Notes: a model not told the origin generated them from the sequence alone. Positions 54,269 to 63,097 are shown, counted from the stretch's first letter. The stretch: 64,000 nt of DNA from Streptomyces sp. NBC_01428 (GCF_036231965.1 NZ_CP109499.1:7440001-7504000); one strand, 5' to 3'. Numbers and translations are program-made.

Positions 54269-55753
54269 GTGAGCCACCGCACCACCGCCCGACTCCCGCT
54301 CCAGGCCGTCCTGTTCGACATGGACGGCACGCTCGTGGACACCGAGCGACTGTGGTGGGAGGCGGTGGAACAGGTGGCCGACGGGCTCGGACACGCGCTC
54401 ACGGGGGCCGACCAGCCCGAGGTGCTCGGACGGCCCGTCGAGCACACCGCCTCCTGGCTGGCCGGCGTCACCGCGTCCCCGGCGGAGGCGATCGCCGCCG
54501 AACTCCACCGTGAGTTCGCGGACCGCGTCCGCACCGGCATCGTGCCCCGCCCCGGGGCGACCGAACTGCTCGACGCGCTCGCCCGCGAAGGCGTCCCCAC
54601 CGCCCTCGTCACCGCCTCCCCGCGCGCCGTCGCCGACACCGTGCTGGCGGCGCTCGGTGCCGAGCGCTTCGCCGTCTCCGTCACCGCCGACGACACCGAA
54701 CGCACCAAGCCCGCCCCCGACCCCTACCTCGCCGCCTGCCGCGCCCTCGGCGTCGAACCCGCCGCCTGCGTCGCCGTCGAGGACACCCAGACCGGCGTCA
54801 CCTCCGCCGAGTCCGCGGGCTGCGCCGTCCTCGCCGTGCCCTCGCTCGCGCCCATCGGCCCCGCCGCCGGACGCACCGTGCTCAGCAGCCTGGAGGAGGT
54901 GTCCCCGGCGCTGCTGCGTGCCATGGTCGCCCCGGCCGAGCTGCGGGTGCTGAGCTGGAACCTCTGGTTCGGCGGCACCAAGGTCGACGACCACCGCGCG
55001 AAGCAGCTCAAGGTCATCGCCGAGACGGGCGCGGACGTGGTCGGCCTCCAGGAGACGTACGGGGACGCGGCCCGCGAACTCGCCGAGGCCCTCGGCTGGC
55101 ACCACCACCGGGCGGGCGACAACCTCGGCGTCATCAGCCGCCACCCGATCGTCGCGCGGCTGGGCGACCCGGACGTCGGCTTCTACGGCGGCACCGGCGT
55201 CCGCGTCGAGCTGCCCGGCGGCCGGCGGGTGGACGTGTGGAGCGCCCACCTCGACTGCGCGCCGTACGGACCCTACGAGGCCCGCTTCGACGGGCTCCCG
55301 GCCGCCGAGCTGATCGCGCACGAGAGCGGGCGACTCGCCCGGATGCGCGAGATCCTGCGGATGATCGCCGACTCCACGGAGCCGGCCACGCCGGTCGTCC
55401 TCGTCGGCGACTTCAACGCCCCCTCGCACCGGGACTGGCCCGAGGTCGCGTGGCCGGTGACGCAGGCGGCCGAGGAGGCGGGCCTGCGCGACTCCTACCG
55501 CGAGATCCACCCCGACCCGGTGCGCGACCCGGGACACACCTGGTCGCCGGTCCACACCGACCACGAGGACGGCAGCGGGCGCCCCGAACCCCAGGACCGC
55601 ATCGACTTCGTCCTGCACCGCGGGCTGACCGCCCTCGACTCCCGCACCATCGTCAGCGGCACCCCGCGCTCCTGGCCCGATGTGGCGGGCAACGACTGGC
55701 CCTCCGACCACGCGGCGGTCCTCACCGCCTTCGGAGTGCCCCGCGGGGAGTGA
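54269..55753 (+). CDS. Fusion of HAD-superfamily phosphatase and EEP (endonuclease/exonuclease/phosphatase) hydrolase
   Basis: 494 residues in one frame. Residues about 9-212 are a HAD subfamily IA hydrolase: nucleophile motif LFDMDGTLVDTE, motif II TALVTAS, motif III ERTKPAPDPY and motif IV VEDTQTGVTSA, with an alpha-helical cap. Residues about 222-490 are an EEP-fold metal-dependent hydrolase: LSWNLWFGG, VVGLQE, SAHLDCAPYGPYEARFDG, VVLVGDFNAPSHRDW, RIDFVLHRG and WPSDHAAVLTAF. All catalytic motifs look intact. GTG 54269 follows AAAGAG; upstream codons come from repeat DNA. The pairing suggests phosphodiester cleavage followed by phosphate removal. Whether the ABC importer supplies the substrate is inference. 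Confidence 0.85.
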   Translation: MSHRTTARLPLQAVLFDMDGTLVDTERLWWEAVEQVADGLGHALTGADQPEVLGRPVEHTASWLAGVTASPAEAIAAELHREFADRVRTGIVPRPGATELLDALAREGVPTALVTASPRAVADTVLAALGAERFAVSVTADDTERTKPAPDPYLAACRALGVEPAACVAVEDTQTGVTSAESAGCAVLAVPSLAPIGPAAGRTVLSSLEEVSPALLRAMVAPAELRVLSWNLWFGGTKVDDHRAKQLKVIAETGADVVGLQETYGDAARELAEALGWHHHRAGDNLGVISRHPIVARLGDPDVGFYGGTGVRVELPGGRRVDVWSAHLDCAPYGPYEARFDGLPAAELIAHESGRLARMREILRMIADSTEPATPVVLVGDFNAPSHRDWPEVAWPVTQAAEEAGLRDSYREIHPDPVRDPGHTWSPVHTDHEDGSGRPEPQDRIDFVLHRGLTALDSRTIVSGTPRSWPDVAGNDWPSDHAAVLTAFGVPRGE

Positions 55754-55953
55754 CGGGAGGGGGGCCGGCGGCCGGGGCGCGCCGGCCCGCGCCGGAGCCC
55801 GGCCGGTCGTGGAACGCCCGGCGGGCTCCGGCACCGCCCGCGGCACGGGCGTCGCGTGAAGTGAGCCGCGCGTCACCGTGCCGTGACACCGAAACCCGCC
55901 TGTGACCTGCGTCTCCCCGCGTTCTCCGGGCGCATCGGGGCCCCCGGGCGGAC

Positions 55954-56016
55954 ACGCAACGAATCGCCGCCGGGGACCCGGCGCACGCAACGATTCGTTC
56001 GGTGGCGCGCAACGGG
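55954..56016. promoter_or_regulatory. Phased CGCAAC motifs upstream of davA (putative AsnC/Lrp operator)
   Basis: The 341-base gap 55754-56094 has no supported gene. It contains ACGCAACGAA (55954), ACGCAACGAT (55985; continuing as the palindrome AACGA-T-TCGTT at 55989-55999) and GCGCAACGGG (56007). The spacings of 31 and 22 bases match those upstream of the permease at 46031-46114. This points to a shared regulator, most simply the AsnC/Lrp protein encoded at 47781. Confidence 0.55.
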
Positions 56017-56094
56017 TCCTGCTTGTCCGGCCGAGGCCGCCGACCGTACCGTCTAACAAGCCCCCCAAACCCTCCGTACCGGTGGAGAACACGC

Positions 56095-56913
56095 ATGCGC
56101 ACAGCCCTGCTCCAGAGCTCCGGCCGCCCCGGCTCGGTCGCCGAGAACCTCAAGGTGCTCGACGACGCCGCGGGCCGCGCCGCCGCAGCGGGCGCAGGGC
56201 TCCTCGTGACCGCCGAGATGTTCCTCACCGGCTACGCCATCGGCGACGACATCGGCCGCCTCGCCGAACCCGCCGACGGCGACTCGGCCGACGCGGTCGC
56301 CGAGATCGCCGGGCGGCACGGCGTGGCCGTCGCCTACGGCTACCCCGAGCGCGGGCACGGCGAGGACTCCCCGGCCGACGGCGACACGGCCGACGTGTAC
56401 AACTCCGTCCAGCTGATCTCCGCCGACGGGACCCGGCTCGCGAACTACCGCAAGACCCATCTCTTCGGCTGCTTCGAGCGCGACCACTTCACGCCCGGCG
56501 ACCGGCCCGTCGTGCAGGCGGAGCTGAACGGCCTCCGGGTCGGCCTCATGATCTGCTACGACGTCGAGTTCCCGGAGAACGTCCGCGCGCACGCCCTCGC
56601 CGGCACCGACCTGCTGCTCGTCCCGACCGCGCAGATGCACCCCTTCCAGTTCGTCGCGGAGTCCGTCGTCCCCGTCCGCGCCTTCGAGAACCAGATGTAC
56701 GTCGCGTACGTCAACCGCACGGGCCCGGAAGGGGAGTTCGAGTTCGTCGGGCTCTCCACGCTGGCCGGCCCCGACGGAGTCGCCCGGGCCCGCGCCGGCC
56801 GCGGTGAGGAACTGGTCCTCGGCGACGCCGACCCCGTCCTGCTCGCGGCCTCGCGCGAGACGAACCCGTACCTCCAGGACCGCCGCCCCGGCCTCTACGG
56901 GTCCCTCGTCTGA
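56095..56913 (+). CDS. davA: 5-Aminopentanamidase (DavA-like, nitrilase superfamily)
   Basis: 272 residues of the carbon-nitrogen hydrolase superfamily. The catalytic triad is visible as Glu in TAEMFLTGYAIG, Lys in YRKTHLFG and Cys in MICYDVEFPEN. The sequence closely tracks Pseudomonas putida DavA, as I recall it, through EMFLTGY, YGYPERG, YNSVQLI and NYRKTHLFG. It would hydrolyse 5-aminopentanamide to 5-aminovalerate and ammonia. GGTGGAG precedes the ATG. The matching monooxygenase davB follows 82 bases later, which strongly supports the function. Confidence 0.88.
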   Translation: MRTALLQSSGRPGSVAENLKVLDDAAGRAAAAGAGLLVTAEMFLTGYAIGDDIGRLAEPADGDSADAVAEIAGRHGVAVAYGYPERGHGEDSPADGDTADVYNSVQLISADGTRLANYRKTHLFGCFERDHFTPGDRPVVQAELNGLRVGLMICYDVEFPENVRAHALAGTDLLLVPTAQMHPFQFVAESVVPVRAFENQMYVAYVNRTGPEGEFEFVGLSTLAGPDGVARARAGRGEELVLGDADPVLLAASRETNPYLQDRRPGLYGSLV

Positions 56914-56995
56914 CCCCGCCCGCCCGGACCCCCCGATCCGGCCCGGACGAACCAGCCTTCCCCTCACCAGCTTTCGCGCAAGGAGTCCGTACCCC

Positions 56996-58705
56996 ATGAC
57001 GTCCACCGTGCCCAACGCCGTCCAGCACGCCGACGTGCAGCAGCCGCCGATCACCATGTTCGGCCCGGACTTCCCCTACGCCTACGACGACTTCCTCGAG
57101 CACCCCGCGGGCCTCGGACAGATACCCGCGACCGAGCACGGCACCGAGGTCGCCGTCATCGGCGGCGGACTCTCCGGCATCGTGGCCGCGTACGAGCTGA
57201 TGAAGATGGGCCTCAAGCCCGTCGTGTACGAGGCCGACGAGATCGGCGGCCGGCTGCGCACCGTCGGCTTCGAGGGCTGCGACCCCTCGCTGACCGCCGA
57301 GATGGGCGCGATGCGCTTCCCGCCCTCCTCCACGGCCCTCCAGCACTACATCGACCTGGTGGGTCTCACCACCCGCCCCTTCCCCAACCCGCTCGCGGAG
57401 TCCACGCCCTCGACGGTCGTCGACCTCAAGGGCGAGTCCCACTACGCGACCTCCGTCGACGACCTGCCGCAGGTCTACCGCGACGTGATGAACGCCTGGA
57501 ACGCCTGTCTGGAGGACGGCGCCGACTTCTCCGACATGAACCAGGCGATGCGGGAGCGCGACGTGCCGCGCATCCGGGAGATCTGGGCGAAGCTCGTCGA
57601 GAAGCTCGACAACCAGACCTTCTACGGGTTCCTCTGCGACTCGGAGTCCTTCAAGTCCTTCCGGCACCGGGAGATCTTCGGCCAGGTCGGCTTCGGCACC
57701 GGCGGCTGGGACACCGACTTCCCGAACTCCATCCTGGAGATCCTGCGCGTCGTCTACACCGAGGCCGACGACCACCACCGCGGCATCGTCGGCGGCTCCC
57801 AGCAGCTCCCGCTGCGCCTGTGGGAGCGCGAGCCGGAGAAGATCGTCCACTGGGCTTACGGCACCTCGCTGTCGTCGCTGCACGACGGCACCCCGCGCCC
57901 GGCCGTGACCCGGCTGCACCGCACCGCGGGCAACGGCATCACCGTCACCGACGCGAACGGCGACATCCGGACCTTCAAGGCCGCGATCTTCACCGCCCAG
58001 TCCTGGATGCTGCTCTCCAAGATCGCCTGCGACGACTCGCTCTTCCCGATCGACCACTGGACCGCGATCGAGCGCACCCACTACATGGAGAGCTCCAAGC
58101 TCTTCGTCCCCGTCGACCGGCCGTTCTGGCTCGACAAGGCCGTCGACGACAAGGGGAATCCGACCGGCCGGGACGTCATGTCGATGACCCTCACCGACCG
58201 CATGACGCGCGGCACCTACCTCCTGGACGAGGGCCCGGACAAGCCCGCCGTCATCTGCCTCTCGTACACGTGGTGCGACGACAGCCTGAAGTGGCTGCCG
58301 CTGTCCGCGAGCGAGCGCATGGAGGTCATGCTGAAGTCGCTCGGCGAGATCTATCCGAACGTCGACATCCGGGCGCACATCATCGGCAACCCGGTGACGG
58401 TGTCCTGGGAGAACGAGCCCTACTTCATGGGCGCCTTCAAGGCCAACCTGCCGGGCCACTACCGCTACCAGCGCCGTCTGTTCACGCACTTCATGCAGGA
58501 CGGACTGCCCGAGGACAAGCGGGGCATCTTCCTCGCCGGCGACGACATCTCCTGGACGGCCGGCTGGGCCGAGGGCGCCGTCCAGACCGCGCTGAACGCG
58601 GTCTGGGGCGTCATGCACCAGCTCGGCGGCACGACCGACCCGACCAACCCCGGGCCCGGTGACGTCTACGACGAGATCGCGCCCGTCGAACTCCCCGAGG
58701 ACTAG
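56996..58705 (+). CDS. davB: L-lysine 2-monooxygenase (DavB-like flavin amine oxidase)
   Basis: 569 residues. The FAD-binding Rossmann motif is AVIGGGLSGIVAAYELMKMG with the following acidic YEADEIGGRLR. Family-specific segments shared with P. putida DavB are FGPDFPYAYDDFLEHPAGLG, MRFPPSSTALQHYIDLVGL, HREIFGQVGFGTGGWDTDFP and the C-terminal GDDISWTAGWAEGAVQTALN. It would convert L-lysine to 5-aminopentanamide, CO2 and water. A related tryptophan 2-monooxygenase activity is the main alternative. AAGGAG lies upstream of the ATG. With davA it forms the first half of the 5-aminovalerate lysine route. Confidence 0.87.
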   Translation: MTSTVPNAVQHADVQQPPITMFGPDFPYAYDDFLEHPAGLGQIPATEHGTEVAVIGGGLSGIVAAYELMKMGLKPVVYEADEIGGRLRTVGFEGCDPSLTAEMGAMRFPPSSTALQHYIDLVGLTTRPFPNPLAESTPSTVVDLKGESHYATSVDDLPQVYRDVMNAWNACLEDGADFSDMNQAMRERDVPRIREIWAKLVEKLDNQTFYGFLCDSESFKSFRHREIFGQVGFGTGGWDTDFPNSILEILRVVYTEADDHHRGIVGGSQQLPLRLWEREPEKIVHWAYGTSLSSLHDGTPRPAVTRLHRTAGNGITVTDANGDIRTFKAAIFTAQSWMLLSKIACDDSLFPIDHWTAIERTHYMESSKLFVPVDRPFWLDKAVDDKGNPTGRDVMSMTLTDRMTRGTYLLDEGPDKPAVICLSYTWCDDSLKWLPLSASERMEVMLKSLGEIYPNVDIRAHIIGNPVTVSWENEPYFMGAFKANLPGHYRYQRRLFTHFMQDGLPEDKRGIFLAGDDISWTAGWAEGAVQTALNAVWGVMHQLGGTTDPTNPGPGDVYDEIAPVELPED

Positions 58706-58744
58706 CGGGAGCCGGCCGCGGACCAGGGGCCCCGGACGGGCGGC

Positions 58745-59674
58745 TCAGACGCCGGCCGCCCGCGCCGCCTCGTACACGGCGGCGGCCACGTCCTTGAGCT
58801 CCTCGGCGTCCCGGACCGTGCTCTGCAGGTCGAGGAAGATCTCGTCCAGGCCGATCGCGGCGTGCGCGACGAGGTCCTCCACGATCTGGTCGACCCCGCC
58901 GTGGAAGGGCTGCCGGTCCCCGCCCTCGTGGCCCTTCGCGGTGTAGCGCACGTTCGTCCGCAGGACCGTACGGAGCGGGTCGGTGCGCCCGCGCTCGGCG
59001 GCCAGCTCCTGCAACGCGCGCCACTGCGCGGTCAGTTGGTCCACGCCCATGCCGATCGGCATCCACCCGTCGGCGTGGTCCACCAGCCGGCGCCGTGCCC
59101 TGCCGGTGTTCGCGGCGAGCAGGACGGGGATCGGCCGGGCGGGCTTGGGGCCGACCACGGCCGAGGCGATCCGGGTGAGGTCGCCCTCGTAGACCACCGG
59201 GTCGGGGCCCCAGACCGCGCGGCACACCTCGATCACCTCGTCGAGGACCCGGCCGCGGTCCTCGAAGGGGCGCGGTGACGCCGCCGCGTACTCGTCGTGC
59301 GACCAGCCCGTGCCCAGGCCCGCGACGACCCGGCCGCCGCTCGCCGCGTCGAGCGTGGCGAGGGACTTGGCGAGCTGGAAGGGGAGGTGCAGCGGGGCGA
59401 CCAGGACACTGGTGCCGAGCAGGGCGCGCTCGGTGACGGCGGCGGCGAGCGCCAGGGTGACCAGCGGGTCGGCGACCCCGCGGTAGGTGTCCGGCCAGGG
59501 CAGCCCCTCGATGCCGTACAGCCCCTGGGTGGCGGGCTCCGGGAACAGGGCGCGTTCGAAGACCCACAGGCTGTCGTAGCCGATCGTCTCGGCGGTGCGT
59601 GCCACGTCGGGCACGTCCCGTCCGATGTCGTACTGCCTCATCTGGGGGAGGGCCAGACCGAGTCGCGTCGCCAT
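58745..59674 (-). CDS. LLM class F420-dependent oxidoreductase
   Basis: 309 residues with a luciferase-like TIM barrel. RLGLALPQMRQYDIGRDVPDVAR is at the N-terminus, YDSLWVFERALFPEPA follows, and GGRVVAGLGTGWSHDEYAA and FEDRGRVLDEVIEVCRAVW are typical of F420-binding members. Cofactor F420 is inferred from family and organism. The substrate is unknown. It is convergent with davB after 39 bases. Confidence 0.87.
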   Translation of the reverse strand: MATRLGLALPQMRQYDIGRDVPDVARTAETIGYDSLWVFERALFPEPATQGLYGIEGLPWPDTYRGVADPLVTLALAAAVTERALLGTSVLVAPLHLPFQLAKSLATLDAASGGRVVAGLGTGWSHDEYAAASPRPFEDRGRVLDEVIEVCRAVWGPDPVVYEGDLTRIASAVVGPKPARPIPVLLAANTGRARRRLVDHADGWMPIGMGVDQLTAQWRALQELAAERGRTDPLRTVLRTNVRYTAKGHEGGDRQPFHGGVDQIVEDLVAHAAIGLDEIFLDLQSTVRDAEELKDVAAAVYEAARAAGV

Positions 59675-59767
59675 GCCTGTTCGCTCCTTCGTGTCGGGGG
59701 TGCCGACCGGTCAACGTACAGCGGGGGCCCGTGAGTTTCGCGGCGGCCCGCGAGAGGTGTGGCCGGA

Positions 59768-60442
59768 TCAGTCCGGCAGCGGAGTGAGCAGCATCCGCCC
59801 GGCCAGGCCGACCACGGCGTCGAGGCGCTCGGCGAACTCCTCGGCCAGATCGGGCAGTCCGCGCAGCGCCCACAGGGTCCGGGCCGCGGACCAGGTCGCG
59901 TCGCGGGCCCGCTCCAGGCTCCAGGAGCCGAGCAGATGGGTGAGCGGGTCGGCGATCTGGAGCAGGTCGGGGCCCGGCATCAGATCCTCGCGGATGTGTT
60001 CCTCCAGCGAGGCGAGAAGGTCTCCCACCCGGTCGAACTCGTCCTCCAGATCGGCCGGTTCGCAGCCGAGCGTACGGCAGGTGTCCACGAGGGCGAGCGC
60101 GAGGTCGTGCCCGATGTGCGCGTTGATGCCCGCGACCGCGAACTGCAGCGGACGTACTCCCGGATGGCGCCGGAACTGGAGCAACGGGCGCCAGCAGGCG
60201 GGTGCCCGGCCCTCCTCGGCCACCGCCAGATAGCGTTCCGCGAACCGCACGTCCAGGACGGTCGCCGCCCGGCGGTCCGGGAAGAACCCGGAGTCCAGGC
60301 GCCGGTCGAACTCCTCGGTGACGGTGAGGTAGACACGGTTGAAGACCCGGACACCGTCCCGCTCCGGCAGCGTCGCGTCCAGGTTCCGCATCCGCGCGAC
60401 GACCGCGTCTACGGGAGTGGTGAGGTGTGCCGACTGGGCCAT
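59768..60442 (-). CDS. DUF5995 family protein
   Basis: 224 residues, soluble and mainly helical. Recognisable segments are VDAVVARMRNLDATLPERDGVRVFNRVYL, FAERYLAVAEEG, WRPLLQFRRHPGVRPLQFAVAGINAHIGHDL and LGSWSLERARDATWSAA. The conserved NAHIGHDL histidines might bind metal, but no function is established. It is transcribed with or near the F420 oxidoreductase gene on the same strand and is divergent from the GH6 gene. Confidence 0.78.
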   Translation of the reverse strand: MAQSAHLTTPVDAVVARMRNLDATLPERDGVRVFNRVYLTVTEEFDRRLDSGFFPDRRAATVLDVRFAERYLAVAEEGRAPACWRPLLQFRRHPGVRPLQFAVAGINAHIGHDLALALVDTCRTLGCEPADLEDEFDRVGDLLASLEEHIREDLMPGPDLLQIADPLTHLLGSWSLERARDATWSAARTLWALRGLPDLAEEFAERLDAVVGLAGRMLLTPLPD

Positions 60443-60542
60443 GGGGGCAGCGTCCCAGTCCTAGGGTGGCCGCGGTGCCACCGGGCCGGAGGCTTCCCCA
60501 GAACGGGGGAACGCGTCCGGGGCGCCGTGGGGGGAACAGGAC

Positions 60543-61721
60543 GTGCCAGGCTTACGTGCCCAGCGGCTGTCCGAGCGCAGGGCGGAGCGCAGGCGGTCCG
60601 CCGGACGGGGGTTCATGGTCGCGGCGGCCTCGGCCGTGGTGGCGATCGCGACGGTGACGGGGATGGTGGCCGCGCTGGGTGAGGGCCGCGCCTCCGACGA
60701 GGCGAGGCCGCTGCCGAGCGGGGGGCCCAGCTTCCGCCCGTTGCCCGCCGTGCCGACGTCGTCCCCGAGCCGGGCGACCCCGTCCCCGTCGGCCTCGGTG
60801 AGGAAGTCCACCCCGAGCCCGTCGGCGCGCGCGGGCAGGACACGGGCGGCGGCCGCTCCGGCGCGCCTCTACGGCCATCCCGACTCGCAGGTCCAGGAGT
60901 GGGTCGACGCTCATCCCGGTGACGCGCGGCGCGAGGTGATCGAGTCCCGGATCGCGGACCGGCCGGCCGCGGTGTGGTTCGCGGACTTCACGCCGTCCAC
61001 CGTCACCGCGCGGGTCAGGGCGGTGACGTCGGCCGCCGCCGCGGAGGGCCGGGTCCCGGTGGTCGTGCCGTACGCCGTGCCGCAGCGCGACTGCGGCGGC
61101 GCCTCGGAGGGCGGGGCGCCCGACCTCGCCGCGTACGACGCCTGGATCGACGACTTCGCGGCGGGCCTCGGCTCCGGCGAGGTCGTCGTCGTCCTGGAGC
61201 CCGACTCGATCGCCCAGACCGACTGCCTCACCGCGGACCAGCGGGACGGCCGTTTCGCCTCCCTCGCCCGCGCGGGCCGGGTCCTGAAGGCGGCCGACCC
61301 CCGCGCCCGGGTCTATTACGACGCCGGTCACTCCGACTGGAACCCGGCGGCCCGCCAGGCTGAACTGCTCCGGCAGGCGGGAGCCGCGTCGGCGGCCTCC
61401 TCCGACGGTGTCTTCACCAACGTGTCCAACTTCAACCGGACGAGCGACGAGACCGCCTACGCCCGCAGCGTGCTGTCCGCGCTCGGCGGACCGCCCGGGC
61501 TCGGCGCCGTCATCGACACCAGCCGCAACGGCAACGGCGCCCCGGCCGACGGGGAGTGGTGCGACCCGTCGGGCCGCAGCATCGGACAGGCGCCGACCCT
61601 CGCCACCGGGGTGGCCGGGATCGACGCCTATCTCTGGGTGAAGCTGCCCGGCGAGTCGGACGGCTGCAAGGGCTCACCGGGCACCTTCTCGCCGGAGTAC
61701 GCCTATGAGCTGGCGCGCTGA
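60543..61721 (+). CDS. Glycoside hydrolase family 6 (cellulase/endoglucanase)
   Basis: 392 residues. A basic N-terminus and one hydrophobic helix (about 24-45, FMVAAASAVVAIATVTGMVA) act as secretion signal or anchor. A Pro/Ser/Thr-rich linker follows (about 55-105), then the GH6 catalytic domain (about 108-392). Active-site motifs are VVVPYAVPQRDCGG, VVVLEPDSIAQTDC with the proton-donor Asp, YYDAGHSDW, VIDTSRNGNG and DAYLWVKLPGESDG. No carbohydrate-binding module is seen. GTG start. Its 3' end overlaps the convergent permease gene by 19 bases. Confidence 0.9.
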   Translation: MPGLRAQRLSERRAERRRSAGRGFMVAAASAVVAIATVTGMVAALGEGRASDEARPLPSGGPSFRPLPAVPTSSPSRATPSPSASVRKSTPSPSARAGRTRAAAAPARLYGHPDSQVQEWVDAHPGDARREVIESRIADRPAAVWFADFTPSTVTARVRAVTSAAAAEGRVPVVVPYAVPQRDCGGASEGGAPDLAAYDAWIDDFAAGLGSGEVVVVLEPDSIAQTDCLTADQRDGRFASLARAGRVLKAADPRARVYYDAGHSDWNPAARQAELLRQAGAASAASSDGVFTNVSNFNRTSDETAYARSVLSALGGPPGLGAVIDTSRNGNGAPADGEWCDPSGRSIGQAPTLATGVAGIDAYLWVKLPGESDGCKGSPGTFSPEYAYELAR

Positions 61722-63097
61722 TCGCCGGGCTCGTCGTACGAGGACGTCCCCGAGTCGAGGAGCGGCTCCTGCCCCTTGAGGTGGGCCGGGGCCATCGCCC
61801 GTAGCGCGTGGTAGCCGGTGATGACGACGATGGTGCCGAGGGCGATCCCGTTCAGCGAGAAGTTGTCGCTGAACTTCAGGCTCACGCCGCCGATCCCGAT
61901 GATGATGCCCGCGGCGGCCGGCACCAGGTTCAGCGGATTGCGCAGGTCCACCCGGGCGTTGAGCCAGATCTGCGCGCCGAGCAGGCCGATCATTCCGTAC
62001 AGGATGACGGTGATGCCGCCGAGGACACCGCCCGGGATCGCCGCCACCACCGCGCCGAACTTGGGGCAGAGGCCGAAGAGCAGGGCGAAGCCGGCGGCGG
62101 CCCAGTAGGCGGCGGTGGAGTAGACGCGGGTCGCGGCCATCACGCCGATGTTCTCGGAGTACGTGGTGTTGGGCGGTCCGCCGACCGCGGTGGAGAGCAT
62201 CGACGCGACGCCGTCCGCGGAGATGGCGGTCCCCAGCTTGTCGTCCAGCGGGTCGCCGGTCATCTCGCCGACGGCCTTGACGTGTCCGGCGTTCTCCGCG
62301 ACGAGCGCGATGACGACCGGGAGGGCCACGAGGATCGCCGACCACTGGAACGTGGGCCCGTGGAACGTCGGGAGCCCGACCCAGTCGGCGTTCCCGACGG
62401 CGGAGAGGTCGAGGCGCCAGTGGTCGGTGACCTTGCCGCTCGCGTCCATCGAGTGGATGCGGCCGAAGATCCGGTCGAAGACCCAGGAGATCACGTAGCC
62501 GAAGACGAGGCCGAGGAAGATCGCGACACGTGACCAGAAGCCGCGCAGGCACACCACGGCCGCGCCGGTGACCAGCATGGTGAGCAGGGCCGTCCACTGG
62601 TCCTGCGGCCAGTAGGTGGACGCGGTCACCGGCGCCAGGTTGAAACCGATCAGCATGACCACCGCGCCGGTCACGATCGGCGGCATCGCGGCGTGGATGA
62701 TCCGCGCTCCGAAGCGCTGCACGGCGAGTCCCACCAGGAACAGCGCGACCCCGACCACGAAGACCGCACCGGTCACCGTCGCGCTGGTGCCGCCCTGCGC
62801 GCGGATCACGGCGGCGACGCCCACGAAGGAGAGCGAGCAGCCCAGGTAGCTGGGCACCCGGCCGCGGGTGGCGAGCAGGAAGATGACCGTCGCCACGCCG
62901 GACATCATGATCGCGAGGTTCGGGTCGAGTCCCATCAGGACGGGTGCCACGAACGACGCCCCGAACATGGCCACCACGTGCTGGGCGCCGAGCCCCAACG
63001 TGCGGGGCCAGGAGAGGCGTTCATCGGGGCGGACGACCGCTCCGGGGGCGGGAGTCCGCCCGTCGCCGTGCAGTTTCCAGCGCACGCCGAGGTCCAT
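61703..63097 (-). CDS. NCS2 family uracil-xanthine permease
   Basis: 464 residues with about fourteen membrane segments. Family motifs are LGAQHVVAMFGASFVAPVLMG in helix 1, the helix 3 serine region YLGCSLSFVGV, ENAGHVKAVGEMTG near residue 270 (helix 8, substrate-binding Glu) and STAVGGPPNTTYSENIGVMA (helix 10). It takes up a nucleobase such as uracil or xanthine by proton symport. It is divergent from the alginate-lyase-like gene and convergent with the GH6 gene. Confidence 0.93.
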   Translation of the reverse strand: MDLGVRWKLHGDGRTPAPGAVVRPDERLSWPRTLGLGAQHVVAMFGASFVAPVLMGLDPNLAIMMSGVATVIFLLATRGRVPSYLGCSLSFVGVAAVIRAQGGTSATVTGAVFVVGVALFLVGLAVQRFGARIIHAAMPPIVTGAVVMLIGFNLAPVTASTYWPQDQWTALLTMLVTGAAVVCLRGFWSRVAIFLGLVFGYVISWVFDRIFGRIHSMDASGKVTDHWRLDLSAVGNADWVGLPTFHGPTFQWSAILVALPVVIALVAENAGHVKAVGEMTGDPLDDKLGTAISADGVASMLSTAVGGPPNTTYSENIGVMAATRVYSTAAYWAAAGFALLFGLCPKFGAVVAAIPGGVLGGITVILYGMIGLLGAQIWLNARVDLRNPLNLVPAAAGIIIGIGGVSLKFSDNFSLNGIALGTIVVITGYHALRAMAPAHLKGQEPLLDSGTSSYDEPGDQRASS

